From contig LVLI01000294.1 in the NCBI GenBank assembly GCA_001687465.1, forward strand, positions 152,711-216,710: a DNA stretch of 64,000 nt, given 5' to 3'. This document shows, piece after piece, positions 1-10,673 of the stretch. The stretch comes from Halocafeteria seosinensis. Taxonomy: Eukaryota; Sar; Bigyra; Bicosoecida. Made by a program: the position numbers and the translations under genes. Position 1 is the stretch's first letter, and every line of letters begins with the position of its first letter. The notes under the pieces were generated by a model. It worked only from the letters and a program-made list of their open reading frames with translations. It did no database searches and had not been told where the DNA came from.

Positions 1-1390
1 CCTTTGTCCCATGCTTCTTTAAATTCTTTTTCGAACTCTTGCTTTTCCTTTTCTTCTTCTTCTTTTTCGACTTCCGCTGTCTGCAATGTTGCGTTAGAAG
101 AGTTCTACAACCCAAATGGAAGGAGGTTTAGAGTAAAAGCAAGAACGTACTGAATGCTCTTTCAGTTGCCTCTCGAACTTCCTTTTGCGAAGTTCGTGTA
201 CAGCAAACGCCTTTCTTGTTGCTACCAGTAATTCCTCTTCATAGCTGCCTAATTCGCTTTCTGAGACACCATCCTTCAAACGTTTCTTTCGGGCCTTTTT
301 CACTTCTTTCTCGGCGCTATCAATGATACTCTGTGAGATCTCTTTTTGTTGGGGATCCAAAATTTGTTGATGAGCCTTCTTCACGACTGTGTCATTAAAA
401 GGAGGTGTATTACTACAGTGAACCACCTCCAGGAAACTATATGCAAGACAACTTACTCTGAAATGCATCCTTTGCTCGTTCTTTATCCTCATTCTTGTCT
501 GGATGAACGAGACTGGATAACTTCAAATAGTGACGCCGAATTAATTCATCATCATCGTCTTTATCTACTCGTAGCACTTCAAAGGGGTTGAGGTTGATCC
601 ATTCATGATTCGGCTGTAACAAACGGTCTGCACATTTCCAGTTTGTGTGTGAAACTAGGCTACTGTGTTTCTCGGGGGAGGATCTCACTTACCAATTTCC
701 TGCTGAGCCACCTTTGCCTTATCAGTAGAAGGATCTTCCCACTCAGGAACTTTAAGTTTGCTTTTTTCTTTAGTTGATGCTTTTATATTGTCGAGCTCTT
801 TGAAAAATTCGTCTAACACATCCCCAGGCCCAGAATTATGTGTGCTTGTTTGTTCGGACGAAGTGGCTGTGGTCGACACGGCAGAGGATGAACTAGGCGC
901 AGAACTGCTCGAAGAGTTGCCTCGATGACCAAACAGTTGCTGGAATGATAAAGAGGATTGTGTATCTGCCACATTTTTCTGCAATACTTGGTTTGAAGGG
1001 TCCAGAGAAAGACCTGCAACGAGAGGACCGGATATGCAAGTGATTCCAAACCCAATTCAGAGGGATGATCCAAAAAATAGCCATACCTTCTCTGTAAGCA
1101 TCCAACGCTTCTTGATATTTCTCCTGGTTCCTCAAGGCGTCTCCTAATCTAATATACGCTTTCGTCCACTGGGGCGCTAACGTCAGACATTGCTGGGCAT
1201 CTTCCTCTGCTTTATCAGGAAATCCTGCTGCTAATTGCGCAGCTGATCGATTAGAGAAATACACTCCAGAAGGCAAAATTTCGATTGCTTTGGTATAGTA
1301 CTCAATGGCCTTCTGGTACTCTTTGGCTTGGAAAGCGGCATTGCCCTTGCCCTTGAGTGCATCGGCGTCATCGTTTTGTTTGCAGGACAT
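1..1390 (-). CDS. TPR protein fused to a DNAJC8/SPF31-type J domain (3' end cut off)
   Basis: Predicted co-chaperone. Exons (minus): 1390-1087, 1013-693, 627-457, 386-151 and 80 to beyond base 1; introns are 65-73 nt and all phases join cleanly. Residues about 8-125 form three STI1/SGT-like tetratricopeptide repeats, which usually bind Hsp70/Hsp90 tails. A Ser-rich linker follows (about 130-160). The J domain begins near residue 222 with NPFEVL and has the HPD tripeptide at about 250-252, which stimulates Hsp70 ATPase. The charged helical tail after it (AHQQILD onward, KEFKEAWDK at the window edge) matches DNAJC8, a spliceosome-associated J protein. DNAJC8 has no TPRs in the forms I know, so this is a fusion or a lineage-specific architecture. 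The start at 1390 is the first ATG before the TPRs. Confidence 0.82.
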
Positions 1391-1691
1391 TGTCTTATTT
1401 CTAATCTAATACATACAGATAAAACGGCTAAGTACTATTCAATTCCCTCCATCATATATGTTTGTTTCCAATCGAGTATACGCACAATCCCACGTCAATA
1501 ACATTCGCTACCTCAACAAGATTTCAAATTCTGGGAGCTGCGGCAACACAAAAGAAAGAAGCTCGTGCGCCGCGCGGGTGGATGGTACTACAACTGGACC
1601 CAGGCATCATGAGCAACCGCTACATAAGCATTGTAATATATATTGCTGGATTCCTACTATCAACGAGACTCGGAAGCTAGAGGAACTGGAT
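1391..1691. other. Intergenic spacer, presumed promoter of the TPR/J gene
   Basis: This stretch lies between the USP5-like stop codon and the ATG of the TPR/J gene, both on minus. It must hold the 3' UTR of one and the promoter of the other. I see no TATA box, repeat or RNA gene in it. Confidence 0.5.
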
Positions 1692-4566
1692 TCATTGTGC
1701 TGTGGATGAGCCTTGTGGTGCAAGAGACGGAGAAGGGGCATCCACTCGACGATACAAGTAGAGATATCCAAGGTCCAGAGGAGGATTAACGGATTCGGCC
1801 ACTGTACGGTCATTCATGATAACCCATTTGTCTCCATGCTTGATGTGACATACATAGTGGCCAGTACCAGTGTTCTTGCCTATATGGGATATGAACCCGG
1901 CTAGTTGGTACTCAGGTTTTCCATCTTCTAGTTCTGGCATGGTACCACTTTCTCCGCCAGCAGAACCTGCAGGTTCCTGGTTGAGCTTCTCCGCATGGGA
2001 CAGTAGCCAATCGCCGGCTCTTTCAGGGTCTCCATTCGTCTCGCGTAGAGCCCTACGTGCGTGTTCAGCCTGAAAACCCATGCTGGTTAGCATACTGACC
2101 GTTTCTTCATCCACTCCAGTCTCTTGCTGTGGTGCAGCGGTCGTCTCTTCTAGAGGAGTGTCAAAGTCCGGGTCTTCCATATGCTGCATTATCCATTCGG
2201 CAGCTTGTTCAGCAGAGGCATTATTCGTAGCCACTGCTGCCCTTTTGCAACCATTATCAGGGAATCCCATGGATACTAGCTGTTGAACAATCTGAGGATC
2301 CGGTTGAGGCTGATTACCAGCGTTTTCAGGTTGGTCTTCGAGCTCCTCCTCGCCTGGCTGTTTTCCAGCTCCTTTCAGGTTTGTGAGATCGAGCTGCTCA
2401 GGAGCTTTGATTCGAACGTTTATCTTCGTCGGTTGCCAGTTTTCTCCGATAACGTAGCGCCCTATTCCTATCCACAAGTAACGAGGAAAAGTCTTGATTC
2501 CAGTCTTACGGCCTGCCCTTCCGCGCTGATTAGTGGCCGGAGAAAGGAAATCATCGACAAGCTCCTCCTCTTTCCAGTTATCCAACAGCCGCTGGAAAGG
2601 GACTTGTTTAATGTTTTCAACTTCGGTCCCTTCGCTGGGTTCGGTCTTTTGGCGTTTGGTGCTGTCGGTACTCTCTTGCTCGGTTGGGTGTTCTTCTTTG
2701 GGTATTTGCAGCATCAGTAGATTGTCTGTCCGCTGATCGTACTTCACTTTGTTGGTCTGTTGGCATTGCGTTCTGGTTTCCATTTCGAACGAGAACATGC
2801 GGGAGAGCCACGCAGGGAAACCACTCTCCCCGCCTGACGGGTTATCAAGTTGGCCAGCACGCTCAATTCTGCCCACACAATAACGAGTATCAACAATGTC
2901 CGCCTGTAAAGACATAGATTAAGCTTACCTTTCCATCCTCTCTAGTGTGTACTGCAAAAATTCAGTAGCATCTTGTTGTCTGTTTGTGGCAAATTCTGGG
3001 TGATTTCTTCCGACGACCGCCTTTAACATTCGAGCTGTGACATATATCGAGTCGGCCAGTTTTGAAGCCTGTTGACGTAAACGCTCAGCTTCCTTCATAT
3101 CTGTGTCACTATCTTTTATCTCTTCTCCAGATAAAAGTCGTTGACGGACATCGGGCTTTTCGTCCAAGAAATTCTGCAGTTTATCAAGAGCTTCGGTGGC
3201 TTCTTTCGTCACTGAAACAGTCAAAGACGAGAGTGAACAGATGAATGCTTCCACATCCTTATCAATCAACCACAACTACTTACCATATCGATCTGTCTGG
3301 AGACCAACCGCAAGTTTCCTTAGCTGGCAAGCGAAGTCCGTCGCTGGATCAGAGGAAACTCCAGAAAATACCCGCGTAACGTCATCCCCAACCGTGAATG
3401 CTCCTAACAAACGCAGCCGTACTTCGGGTAATGAAAATAGCACCTGGTAAACACTATTCATGTAGCAACTATTTCCAAGGTTTTTCATACCAATCAATCC
3501 TTTGTCGGCCAATGGAACCAAGCGCGAGCCCTCTTCCTGAATACTGTTAAATTCAGCTCTCTGATTCAAGTCTAGAGTTAGTTCAGCCATAGTCTTTTCA
3601 GTTTTCTCCATCTGTTTCACTTCTATACCAAAGTGTTGCAGATGTTCTGGTAGTTTCGGATCCTCTACGAGGCTGTCTTCATCAGTGGCGTAGCTGAAGC
3701 AGTCCCCTTTTCCATCAGGGGTAATCGTTCCCAGTTTGACACAAAGGGGGTACTTCTTTCCTGTCTCTTCAAAGTGCTGCAACGCATGGCTGTTGCCGCC
3801 GCTCCCATCAACTGCGAGTCACTAAGTAACCATCATGCAAACGATGCCTCGTATTTTATGGGGGAAAACCCGAAATGGGTAATGACTTACACTGTCGTCT
3901 CCCACACCCGATGAACCCCGTAGAGAGGTTAAGCCACAAGTTCTCCCTCATATCGCAATATTGACATTTCCACGTAGAAGGATCAGGAGATATCCTTGGA
4001 GCGTCGGCAAGTTGTTCAATGGTTGATGCATACTTAGTTACAGGAATTTCTTCCTCCCACGCCGCCTGTTGTACCTCGAGGTTCTTGCTTGCATCATCAT
4101 GGCTGAGGATTGCGCGGGCAGCTTGCGCAATGGACGGAGGGAGGTCTTTATCATCTAGAGCGAAAGAATACGGCTGCAAGTTGTATAACACAACAACTGA
4201 ATTTTTCTTGTCATACTCAGGTTCGTCATCCAGAGGCGCTCCTCCTTCCACACCAATGCCTACTTTGGTCAACTTCTGGGATTCAGCTTGGCGCTCTTTC
4301 TGCTGCTGCTCTTCCGTCTTGGTCCATTTCTGATGAACGTACACAGCGCACCCAGTTTTTTGATGGTCGAACAGAAGGAGGTCATGGGCAACAGAATAGT
4401 ACTTCATGATGTTCGTGTAGATGCCTTTTTCTGACAAAGGTGTATCAAACGTGAAGGCGCATTCCTCTCGAAAGACTTTGTCGGAGACTGTAGGAGATAC
4501 GATTCCTCCCTCCACATTGTAGCACACAGCGAGCGCGTCGCTTCTTAGATCGTCGAACTGAGCCAT
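1692..4566 (-). CDS. USP5: Ubiquitin carboxyl-terminal hydrolase, USP5/isopeptidase T type
   Basis: Cysteine deubiquitinase that in other eukaryotes disassembles free polyubiquitin chains. Exons: 4566-3891, 3811-3284, 3211-2929, 2868-1692 (887 aa, near the usual 830-860). Domain order fits the family: variant N-terminal zinc finger, ZnF-UBP (WKCQYCDMRENLWLNL, then CGRRQ joined across intron 1 to FDGSGGNSHAL), the Cys box NLGNSCYMNS with the nucleophile at about residue 341, NRQQDATEF, two UBA domains (each with an MGF loop) inserted in the catalytic fold, and a His box with GTGHYVCHIK near the C-terminus. I start at 4566 (MAQFDDL) rather than the upstream in-frame Met at 4596, because it matches the family N-terminus. 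The last intron uses an internal acceptor (2869) that keeps phase; the nearer CAG at 2908 would break the frame. Confidence 0.95.
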
Positions 4567-4919
4567 TGGAGCAGTGTGGAATGAAAATATTAACAATAGG
4601 TGTTATGTAAACCTCCCTTCGGTAAGAAAACGAAGAAAAAAGATACAAAGCGCTGACTTTGAAACGAAGGAGAAAAGTATCCCGATAAAGAGAAAACAAG
4701 ATAGAATACCGTCTGACGGTAATCAAGCGGAGAAAAACACTTTCTCTGTACGCAGAGCACTGTGAGAACGATCCAGCCTGTAGTCTATCATCTAGTAATG
4801 ACACCTACATAAGTAACTTCTTGAACTTTGAGGGATAGATGGCTTCGAGCTGCTTGTTTATTACGTAACACCTCTTATAAATAAGAAAAGGCTGGACACT
4901 CTATATGACAGAGGAATCC
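4567..4919. other. Intergenic spacer upstream of USP5
   Basis: A spacer of 353 nt between two minus-strand genes, AT-rich in the part nearest the USP5 start. It presumably holds the USP5 promoter and the 3' UTR of the gene at 4920-7210. No repeats, RNA genes or convincing ORF seen. Confidence 0.5.
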
Positions 4920-7210
4920 TTAGGAGGCATATCGGCCCTCCCGGATTCGCTTTAACGCATTTGCTAAGCGGGTAGCGGCTTCATACATTTGTTGCTCGTT
5001 GCCTGACCGTGCTGCGTGCATGGCTTCCTCGACGAGTCGGACGTTATCATCGTACGTTAACTCTTCTGTCTTTAGTCTTGTACCAGCTCTCGCTCCTCCA
5101 TTCCCCTCTTCCTCAGCAGAATAAATTTTAACCACCGACTCTTCTTCGCTTGAAGCATCATGTTCCGCGTCGTTGAATACAGTTTCCCAAGCACCAGCAA
5201 CAGAGGTGCTACCGCGACGACCTCTTCCGTAACGAAGTTGTTGCCGTTGGTAGTAACTAAGTCCCTCCCGCGAGTCTTCACTATTCAGCTGATTCCACGT
5301 CTGGCGGACCCCATTTCCAGTGGGAGAGTCATGTAGTATTGAATATCCGCCGTGGGCCTTCTTTAATTGATGCATGCGCAGCAACCGCCGCCTCCAGATT
5401 CTCATAGCTTCGTCTGTAGCGTGCATATCCTCTGATTCTGGCTGAAACCCTAGCTCTTGTCTGCAAAAAGTAGCAGCAACATCCACATCCGTAAAAACAC
5501 CAGTGTAAACTTGGAAACTTATATACAAACGTACCGGACGTCTGGATCAGTAAGGTGCGATAATATGACACTTGCTTCATCTTCGCCCACGGCCTTCTTC
5601 AGAGCCTCCTTTCTTTCTCTCATTGCTTCTTCAAGAAGCTCCGTCACCTCTGATTTCACACGGGGACTGGACCTATCGTCGTCTTGGTTGCGCTCAACCA
5701 CACTCTCGTAACGTATAAGAACTTCTAAGTAGTCGCAAGCCAATTCTCGAATCATATGTTGTTCCCGAAGGTTATGTGACGCAATTAGAGCTTGCAGCCC
5801 TCGAGACCTATTTCTCAGGGCATGTGCGGAAGGGGTAGTCCGCACAGGCGGCAGGACAGACGTAGACTCTGGTAGACGGAACGATTCCGTTGCGTCGGTG
5901 GCCCGAGTCAATCTTGAGCCCTGATGACTCACAGTATCGTCTGCTCGCGACGCATTGATACGTCTATTGCTTGACTGATGAAAACTCACTTCTGTCTGTC
6001 GTCCACTGGGTTTTTTCTCACCCTCGCTACCATTGGGGGAAACAGCCACCGAAGTTGAGTTAGGAGCAGACGTGTTACCGGCTTGATCATTACTTCTTGT
6101 GGCGGGATTTACCGCGCTACTGGAGGCATGGGCCGCATTCTGAGGCGAAGAACGGCTCTTATCAGTATTAGCATTTACATCGTTCTGTCTTCTACCAGTA
6201 GGCGAGGATGAGGCTGTTCCTTCATTATGATAGGAACTTACAAGTTGTTGGGCTTCAGAGATCAAGTCATTCAAATCCTCACCTTCCTTTCCGTCGGTCT
6301 GGGCAGATTCAGCTGGGGTTAAGATTCGGTGTCCTGGTGAAGACAATTGCTGAGCTTTTTTAGTAGCGGCCTCAGCTGCGGCTTTGGATGGCTTTTCGTC
6401 ATTTTTATTCGCTACGTGCTTATCCGCTACGTGCTTATCCGCTCCGTTTCCCGCTGGACCAGTGCCATGTGAGACTCCAGCGCTGTCTTGGATAGCACCC
6501 GGTTGTTGTTGTGCTGAAGAGTCTTTGAAGACCTCTTCCCAAGCTCCAGCAATGCTGGTAGAGCCTCTTCTGGCTCTACCATATTTAAGTTGTTGTCTCT
6601 CGTAGTAGCTGGCCCCGGCATCAGGATCTGCGCTATTGAGACTATCCCATGCTTGTTTATAGCCGCGGGAAGTAGGGTGGTCGTGGTTAGTGTTCCTGTA
6701 GCCTGAAATTGGTTTGGCACTGTTATTATGTACTAAACGACGCCGAAACAATCGGCCGTTATCCATCTCTTCTTCGAATTGTACCTCTGGAGACAGTGCC
6801 TCTCGCAGTTCGGGGTCCTCGAGCAGAGCCAGCAGCGTGCCGAAAGCAGCCCCTGCGATTTTTCGTAATCGATATGTGTTGTCCTGGTGCTGTTCCTCTA
6901 AATCAAACAAGGCCGCCGGTTTCCGGTCACTTTGTTCCATCTGTGACAACCGCTGTTTAAACAGTTCAATTCGCTGTTCAATGTCCAGTCGTTCAAGGCA
7001 AAGCTGGCGGACAGCGAGTTGTTTCGGTTTCGAAAACGTAGCAACTATGCCATCGAATCCCCTTGCTTGACGTTGCCTTGGAATCGCTGAAGGTGTATGG
7101 CGTCCAAGCTGTAAGACAGCGGAACTATCTCTTTCGAACAGGGCCGTGGTGTCTCCATCCCCTCCTCCACGGCGCCTATCGCCCACTGTAGATGGCGAGC
7201 GATGGGACAT
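4920..7210 (-). CDS. Unknown protein with an internally duplicated domain containing RRGS motifs
   Basis: I do not recognise the family. Exons 7210-5535 and 5460-4920, intron 74 nt, 738 aa. The protein is two diverged copies of one domain (about residues 50-230 and 480-655) around a low-complexity Ser/Asn/Thr-rich linker. Each copy starts with a charged helical segment, passes DPELRE or DPDVRQE and FRRRL or WRRRL, and ends in a strongly conserved block: YYERQQLKYGRARRGSTS, then IAGAWEEVF in copy 1, and YYQRQQLRYGRGRRGSTS, then VAGAWETVF in copy 2. RRGS (Ser about 217 and 643) is a consensus site for cAMP-dependent or related basophilic kinases. A 15-nt tandem repeat at 6411-6440 encodes ADKHV copies in the linker. 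No signal peptide or membrane segment is seen. Function unknown. Confidence 0.8.
6411..6440. repeat. 15-nt tandem repeat, two perfect units
   Basis: The unit gctacgtgcttatcc is repeated twice head to tail, with partial matches on both sides. It lies inside the linker of the duplicated-domain gene and encodes ADKHV repeats on the minus strand. Its length keeps the reading frame, so copy number may vary between strains. Confidence 0.8.
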
Positions 7211-8024
7211 TGCGTTCTGCGTTGGAAGTCAAAATATAAATTCTATTGGATTCTCGCAAAAGCCATATTATTTTGCTAAACCAAAGCGTGTAGATAACCT
7301 AGAAATCGTCTGCCTCGACCAAAGTCGCGTCAACTAGACCGTTTGAGAGGGCGAACCCCCACATATCCTCCATACAAAGACTCCACGCAACGAATTATTC
7401 GAAGCCCCTCAATGAAAACACCATAGAGACTTACTTTTGCTCAACTTAAAGTCGGCGGTCAATCAGCTTGCCGGCTGTGGAGTGCGAACAAAACTCGTTT
7501 TCAGTTAAATGTGGCGCGGAGGATCCCCATTAATTGCTTTTACGCCCTTTCTCGACTCTGTGTACAGACGATTTTCTGGGCAGCTACGTTCCATAAACGA
7601 AGGGGCAATTATCTAGCGACGTTTGTCTGTGCAGTGTACTCCTGTCGGTTGCGTGGTGCCCTGCGCAGATGAGAAAGCCAGTGACTGGCACGCCGCAACA
7701 GAGGAGAAAAGCGGTTTGACAGGGTAAGATTACACGGCTTGTAGAATCTGAATTGGATCCGATACACCTAAGGAAGCTCGGTCCAAGGACTAGATGCACA
7801 ATCACAGTATGAGATAAGAATGTGCTTGTCATTTCCCCCTTGTATGGTCGTTTTTGGGGACGCTCGTTACCGGGTGCAATAAGTGCGGAAAACGACGCCA
7901 AGTTGGCACCTTGCTGTGAAGCCGGGTGATGTCCTGACCTTGTGGAACTCGAAACAATATGGCACAGATAAGACGTTTCAACTGATAAGTCCGTGGGAAC
8001 GTGCACTGTAATGGGAAGGTGAAA
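7211..8024. promoter_or_regulatory. Divergent intergenic region between the RRGS-domain gene and the CDK8-like gene
   Basis: This 814-nt region separates two genes that start away from each other, so it should contain both promoters and both 5' UTRs. A 186-codon open frame on minus (7584-8144) runs through it and into the kinase gene. That frame has no recognisable protein and I treat it as chance. No TATA box in a convincing position, no repeats and no RNA gene seen. Confidence 0.4.
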
Positions 8025-9350
8025 ATGAGGGCGTCCGAAGTGAATAACACTCGCAAGTTTTCCACGTTCTACACTGTGGGATCCGAAATCGGAGTGGGTT
8101 CCTTTGCAGCGGTACATGAATGCTGGAGAAAAGATAGAGAGCATGCTCCAGAGTCGGAATCGTCAACAAAGAGGCAGCGCATGGAAGATGATGCGGAAAG
8201 CTCTAATTCGAGCGCGATTGAGCCTTCGACGCAGTGGAGCAATCGTCCACTCGCTGTGAAGGCGATGCCCATGGATGCATTCACTCTTCGCGAAATCAAA
8301 ATCTTGCGTGAACTGAAGTCTCCACATCTTATATGTTTGGAGGATGCTTTCGTTGATTCAGTTCGTGACCAGCTTTTGTTAGTGTATGAGCATGGTAAGC
8401 CCTACTGTGCCGCGTTCATGACTACAACAGACAGAATTCCTCCACATCTTCTTGGCAAGACCGCAGCGAAGGACGACTTACAGTCGTGGATCCATAACCG
8501 AGGGCCACTTGAAGAAGCTACAGCTTTAAGGGTTCTTCGATCACTACTGAAAGCGCTTAACTGTTTACATTCCAATGGCATCATGCACAGGGATGTGAAA
8601 CCGGCCAACATACTGCTGATTCAGAAAGGTGAAAAGCACAATTCCAGCAATATCCAGGACTTCTCTTGTAAACTGGCTGATTTTGGTTTAGCTAGAAGTT
8701 TTCGCACCCCCCCAGTTCCTCTGACCGAAGTAGACGCAGAGGTGGTTACTCTCTCTTATAGAGCACCTGAATTGCTGCTCGGAGCCCAACACTACAACAC
8801 GGCTGTTGACATTTGGAGCCTAGGTTGTGTCTTCGCTGAACTCCTAACTGGAAAGCAGCTCTTTCGCGCCACGGACACGAGCTACGAAACTGAGTCGCAA
8901 AAACGCTTCTATAAGGGTCAACTTCTATCCATTTTATCCGTAAGGACTTCGGTGATGCTTGCAAGGAGTGACAATGCTCTTCATACAACTGTAGTCTTTG
9001 TTCATATTGTTCGTGCGCAGGTACTTGGGGATCCAGCGGCAGAGGAATGGCCGCTGCTAAAGTATTATCCATTTGCTTATAAATTGAAACGCTTAAGAAC
9101 GGGCTCCCCCGCCCAATCGCAACTAGAGACTTTCTTAAGAAGAAGAAGCTCCGCAGCGCCAAAGCAGATAACTTCCAAAACAATGGACCTACTTCAAGAA
9201 TTGCTACGCTATGGTATGTCTAATGTTAGGACGACTTAAAGCACCCTCGAAGAGGCTGGAAGTTGATGCTCGATGTGTTATGCAGATCCGGCAAAACGAC
9301 TCACCGCGTGGGGAGCGCTACATCATTCCGCGTTTGCCGGTCTAGAATAG
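8025..9350 (+). CDS. Cyclin-dependent kinase, CDK8-like (Mediator kinase type)
   Basis: Ser/Thr protein kinase; CDK8 with cyclin C forms the kinase module of Mediator in the nucleus. Exons 8025-8394, 8467-8939, 9021-9213, 9286-9350 (366 aa). Seen: Gly-rich loop IGVGSFAAVHE, catalytic HRDVKPANIL, DFG in KLADFGLARSF, and an activation segment PLTEVDAEVVTLSYRAPE that lacks the usual CDK T-loop Thr, as in CDK8. The helix-C region REIKILRELKSPHLICL also resembles CDK8 more than other CDKs. Introns 1 and 2 are 72 and 81 nt with no in-frame stop, so an ORF caller reads through them; removing them restores kinase spacing (QLLSILSVLGDPAAEEWP). The last exon supplies the C-lobe DPAKRLTA motif. The first in-frame ATG is 8025; an upstream GTG at 8001 was ignored. 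Confidence 0.85.
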
Positions 9351-9445
9351 GGGTATAGATAAAATATACATCGTCAAAAACGCAACAGCGTGTGTATATT
9401 TTTTGATGCTAACGAGTCGGAAAGGGGATTTACGGAGCCCAAAAA

Positions 9446-9969
9446 TTACTTAAGTTCCTTGCGGACTTTCTCAGAGATCTGTACATCGAACGTCGTTCGT
9501 GGCGGAAGCCCAGGATAACATGGTTGTATTCAGTCGCTTACCTTCTTCTGGTCTACCATAGCTTTGAATCGATCGAAATCGGTCATTTGGCGCTTGTTTC
9601 TGCGTCGTTCAAGGCGCTTGGCCCAACTGGTGTTGTTCCATTTTCCGAGAATATCGGCTTTATTCCACTCTTTGCAGAGTTTCTTCTGCCTGCTGTTACG
9701 GCCAATATCCACCTTGAAATCAGTCAAGGAGATGCGCTTGAAGTTAATCTGCTGACGATGCACTCCGGTGAGAGCAGTGGGTCCATCGATGAGAGCCTGT
9801 TGGGAAAGGAGCTAGTCAATAAGCTCAGCCGAGAAAGAGTAAAAGGTGGTTGTTGTCAACTTACTCTGTTGTGGTCTACGACGTCCACGATAGTGCACAG
9901 CTTCCCCTCGTCAGGTCCATAGTTGATGAGAGCCACACGGCCTATTTCCACGAAACGTGTAAACGACAT
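9446..9969 (-). CDS. RPL14: 60S ribosomal protein L14 (eL14)
   Basis: Structural protein of the large cytosolic ribosomal subunit. Exons 9969-9865, 9796-9542, 9478-9446; introns 68 and 63 nt; 130 aa, the usual size. The N-terminus [18 protein letters not shown] is the KOW-like eL14 start. It is followed by ALIDGPTAL, the [10 protein letters not shown] block, and [20 protein letters not shown] and KMTDFDRFK-like motifs that define the family. The last exon encodes only [10 protein letters not shown] before the stop. It diverges from eEF2, and the two start codons are 704 nt apart. Confidence 0.96.
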
Positions 9970-10673
9970 TTTATCTATATGGTCACCTGTGTGGTGTACA
10001 GAGGGCTCTGCAAATCAAGAAGGCGAGCGTAAGCAAAAGCCATCAATAAGTCAACCAACGAATGCCCAATCTGCACCATCCGATGGCACACTCAAGACAC
10101 GACGACGTCCATTCCCGTAGTCCTTCCAACTGTATTCCTAAGCTGTGCTAATATTGGTGTATTAGCGTCCAACAACTCGTGGCGGCACGGTCCGCGAACT
10201 ACGCCCAACCTATAGCGACAGAAAGACGGCCCATTGTAGAGCACTTACCCACTGATTATTCCGATAAGTTAGCTTAGGCACCAATGTTCATGTGCACAAC
10301 TCCCCATGCATCAAAATGAGTGATATCTGGTGGAGATTGTAGTTCTGACACCTTGAGGAGACTTGGGTGCAACTCTCATTCCCGGCAACCGAACCGCTAG
10401 GGGAGTGCACAGGGAAGTCTATACCCCTGACATTTTTTGTCGCGCTCTTTCCCACTTTCCTCGACTCGAACATTTGTTTGCACGGTAGTTCTGGTCTGGA
10501 CTCGTTGAAGTGGCTCGCAGGGTATCTAGTTCCTCAGATCCCCTTCTATTGGTAGCTTTCTAGTTTAGAAGGAGTATTTTGAGACCTTAGCACCCTTTGT
10601 CCGCCTAAAGGGTTCTTTTCCAATTCTTCCACGTTTTTGTGCATTCGTGTGATCAAGAACAGAATTTGCAACA
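9970..10673. promoter_or_regulatory. Bidirectional promoter region shared by RPL14 and eEF2
   Basis: Both flanking genes encode highly expressed translation proteins and are transcribed away from this 704-nt interval, so it should carry both promoters. The eEF2 side near 10560-10670 is pyrimidine-rich, as is common near starts of translation-machinery genes. I see no TATA box at a convincing distance and cannot name specific factor sites. Confidence 0.5.

Noticed and set aside
7584-8144. 186-codon minus-strand frame overlapping the CDK8-like start
   Set aside because: It overlaps the kinase exon, has no recognisable domain and no splice or start context to support it.
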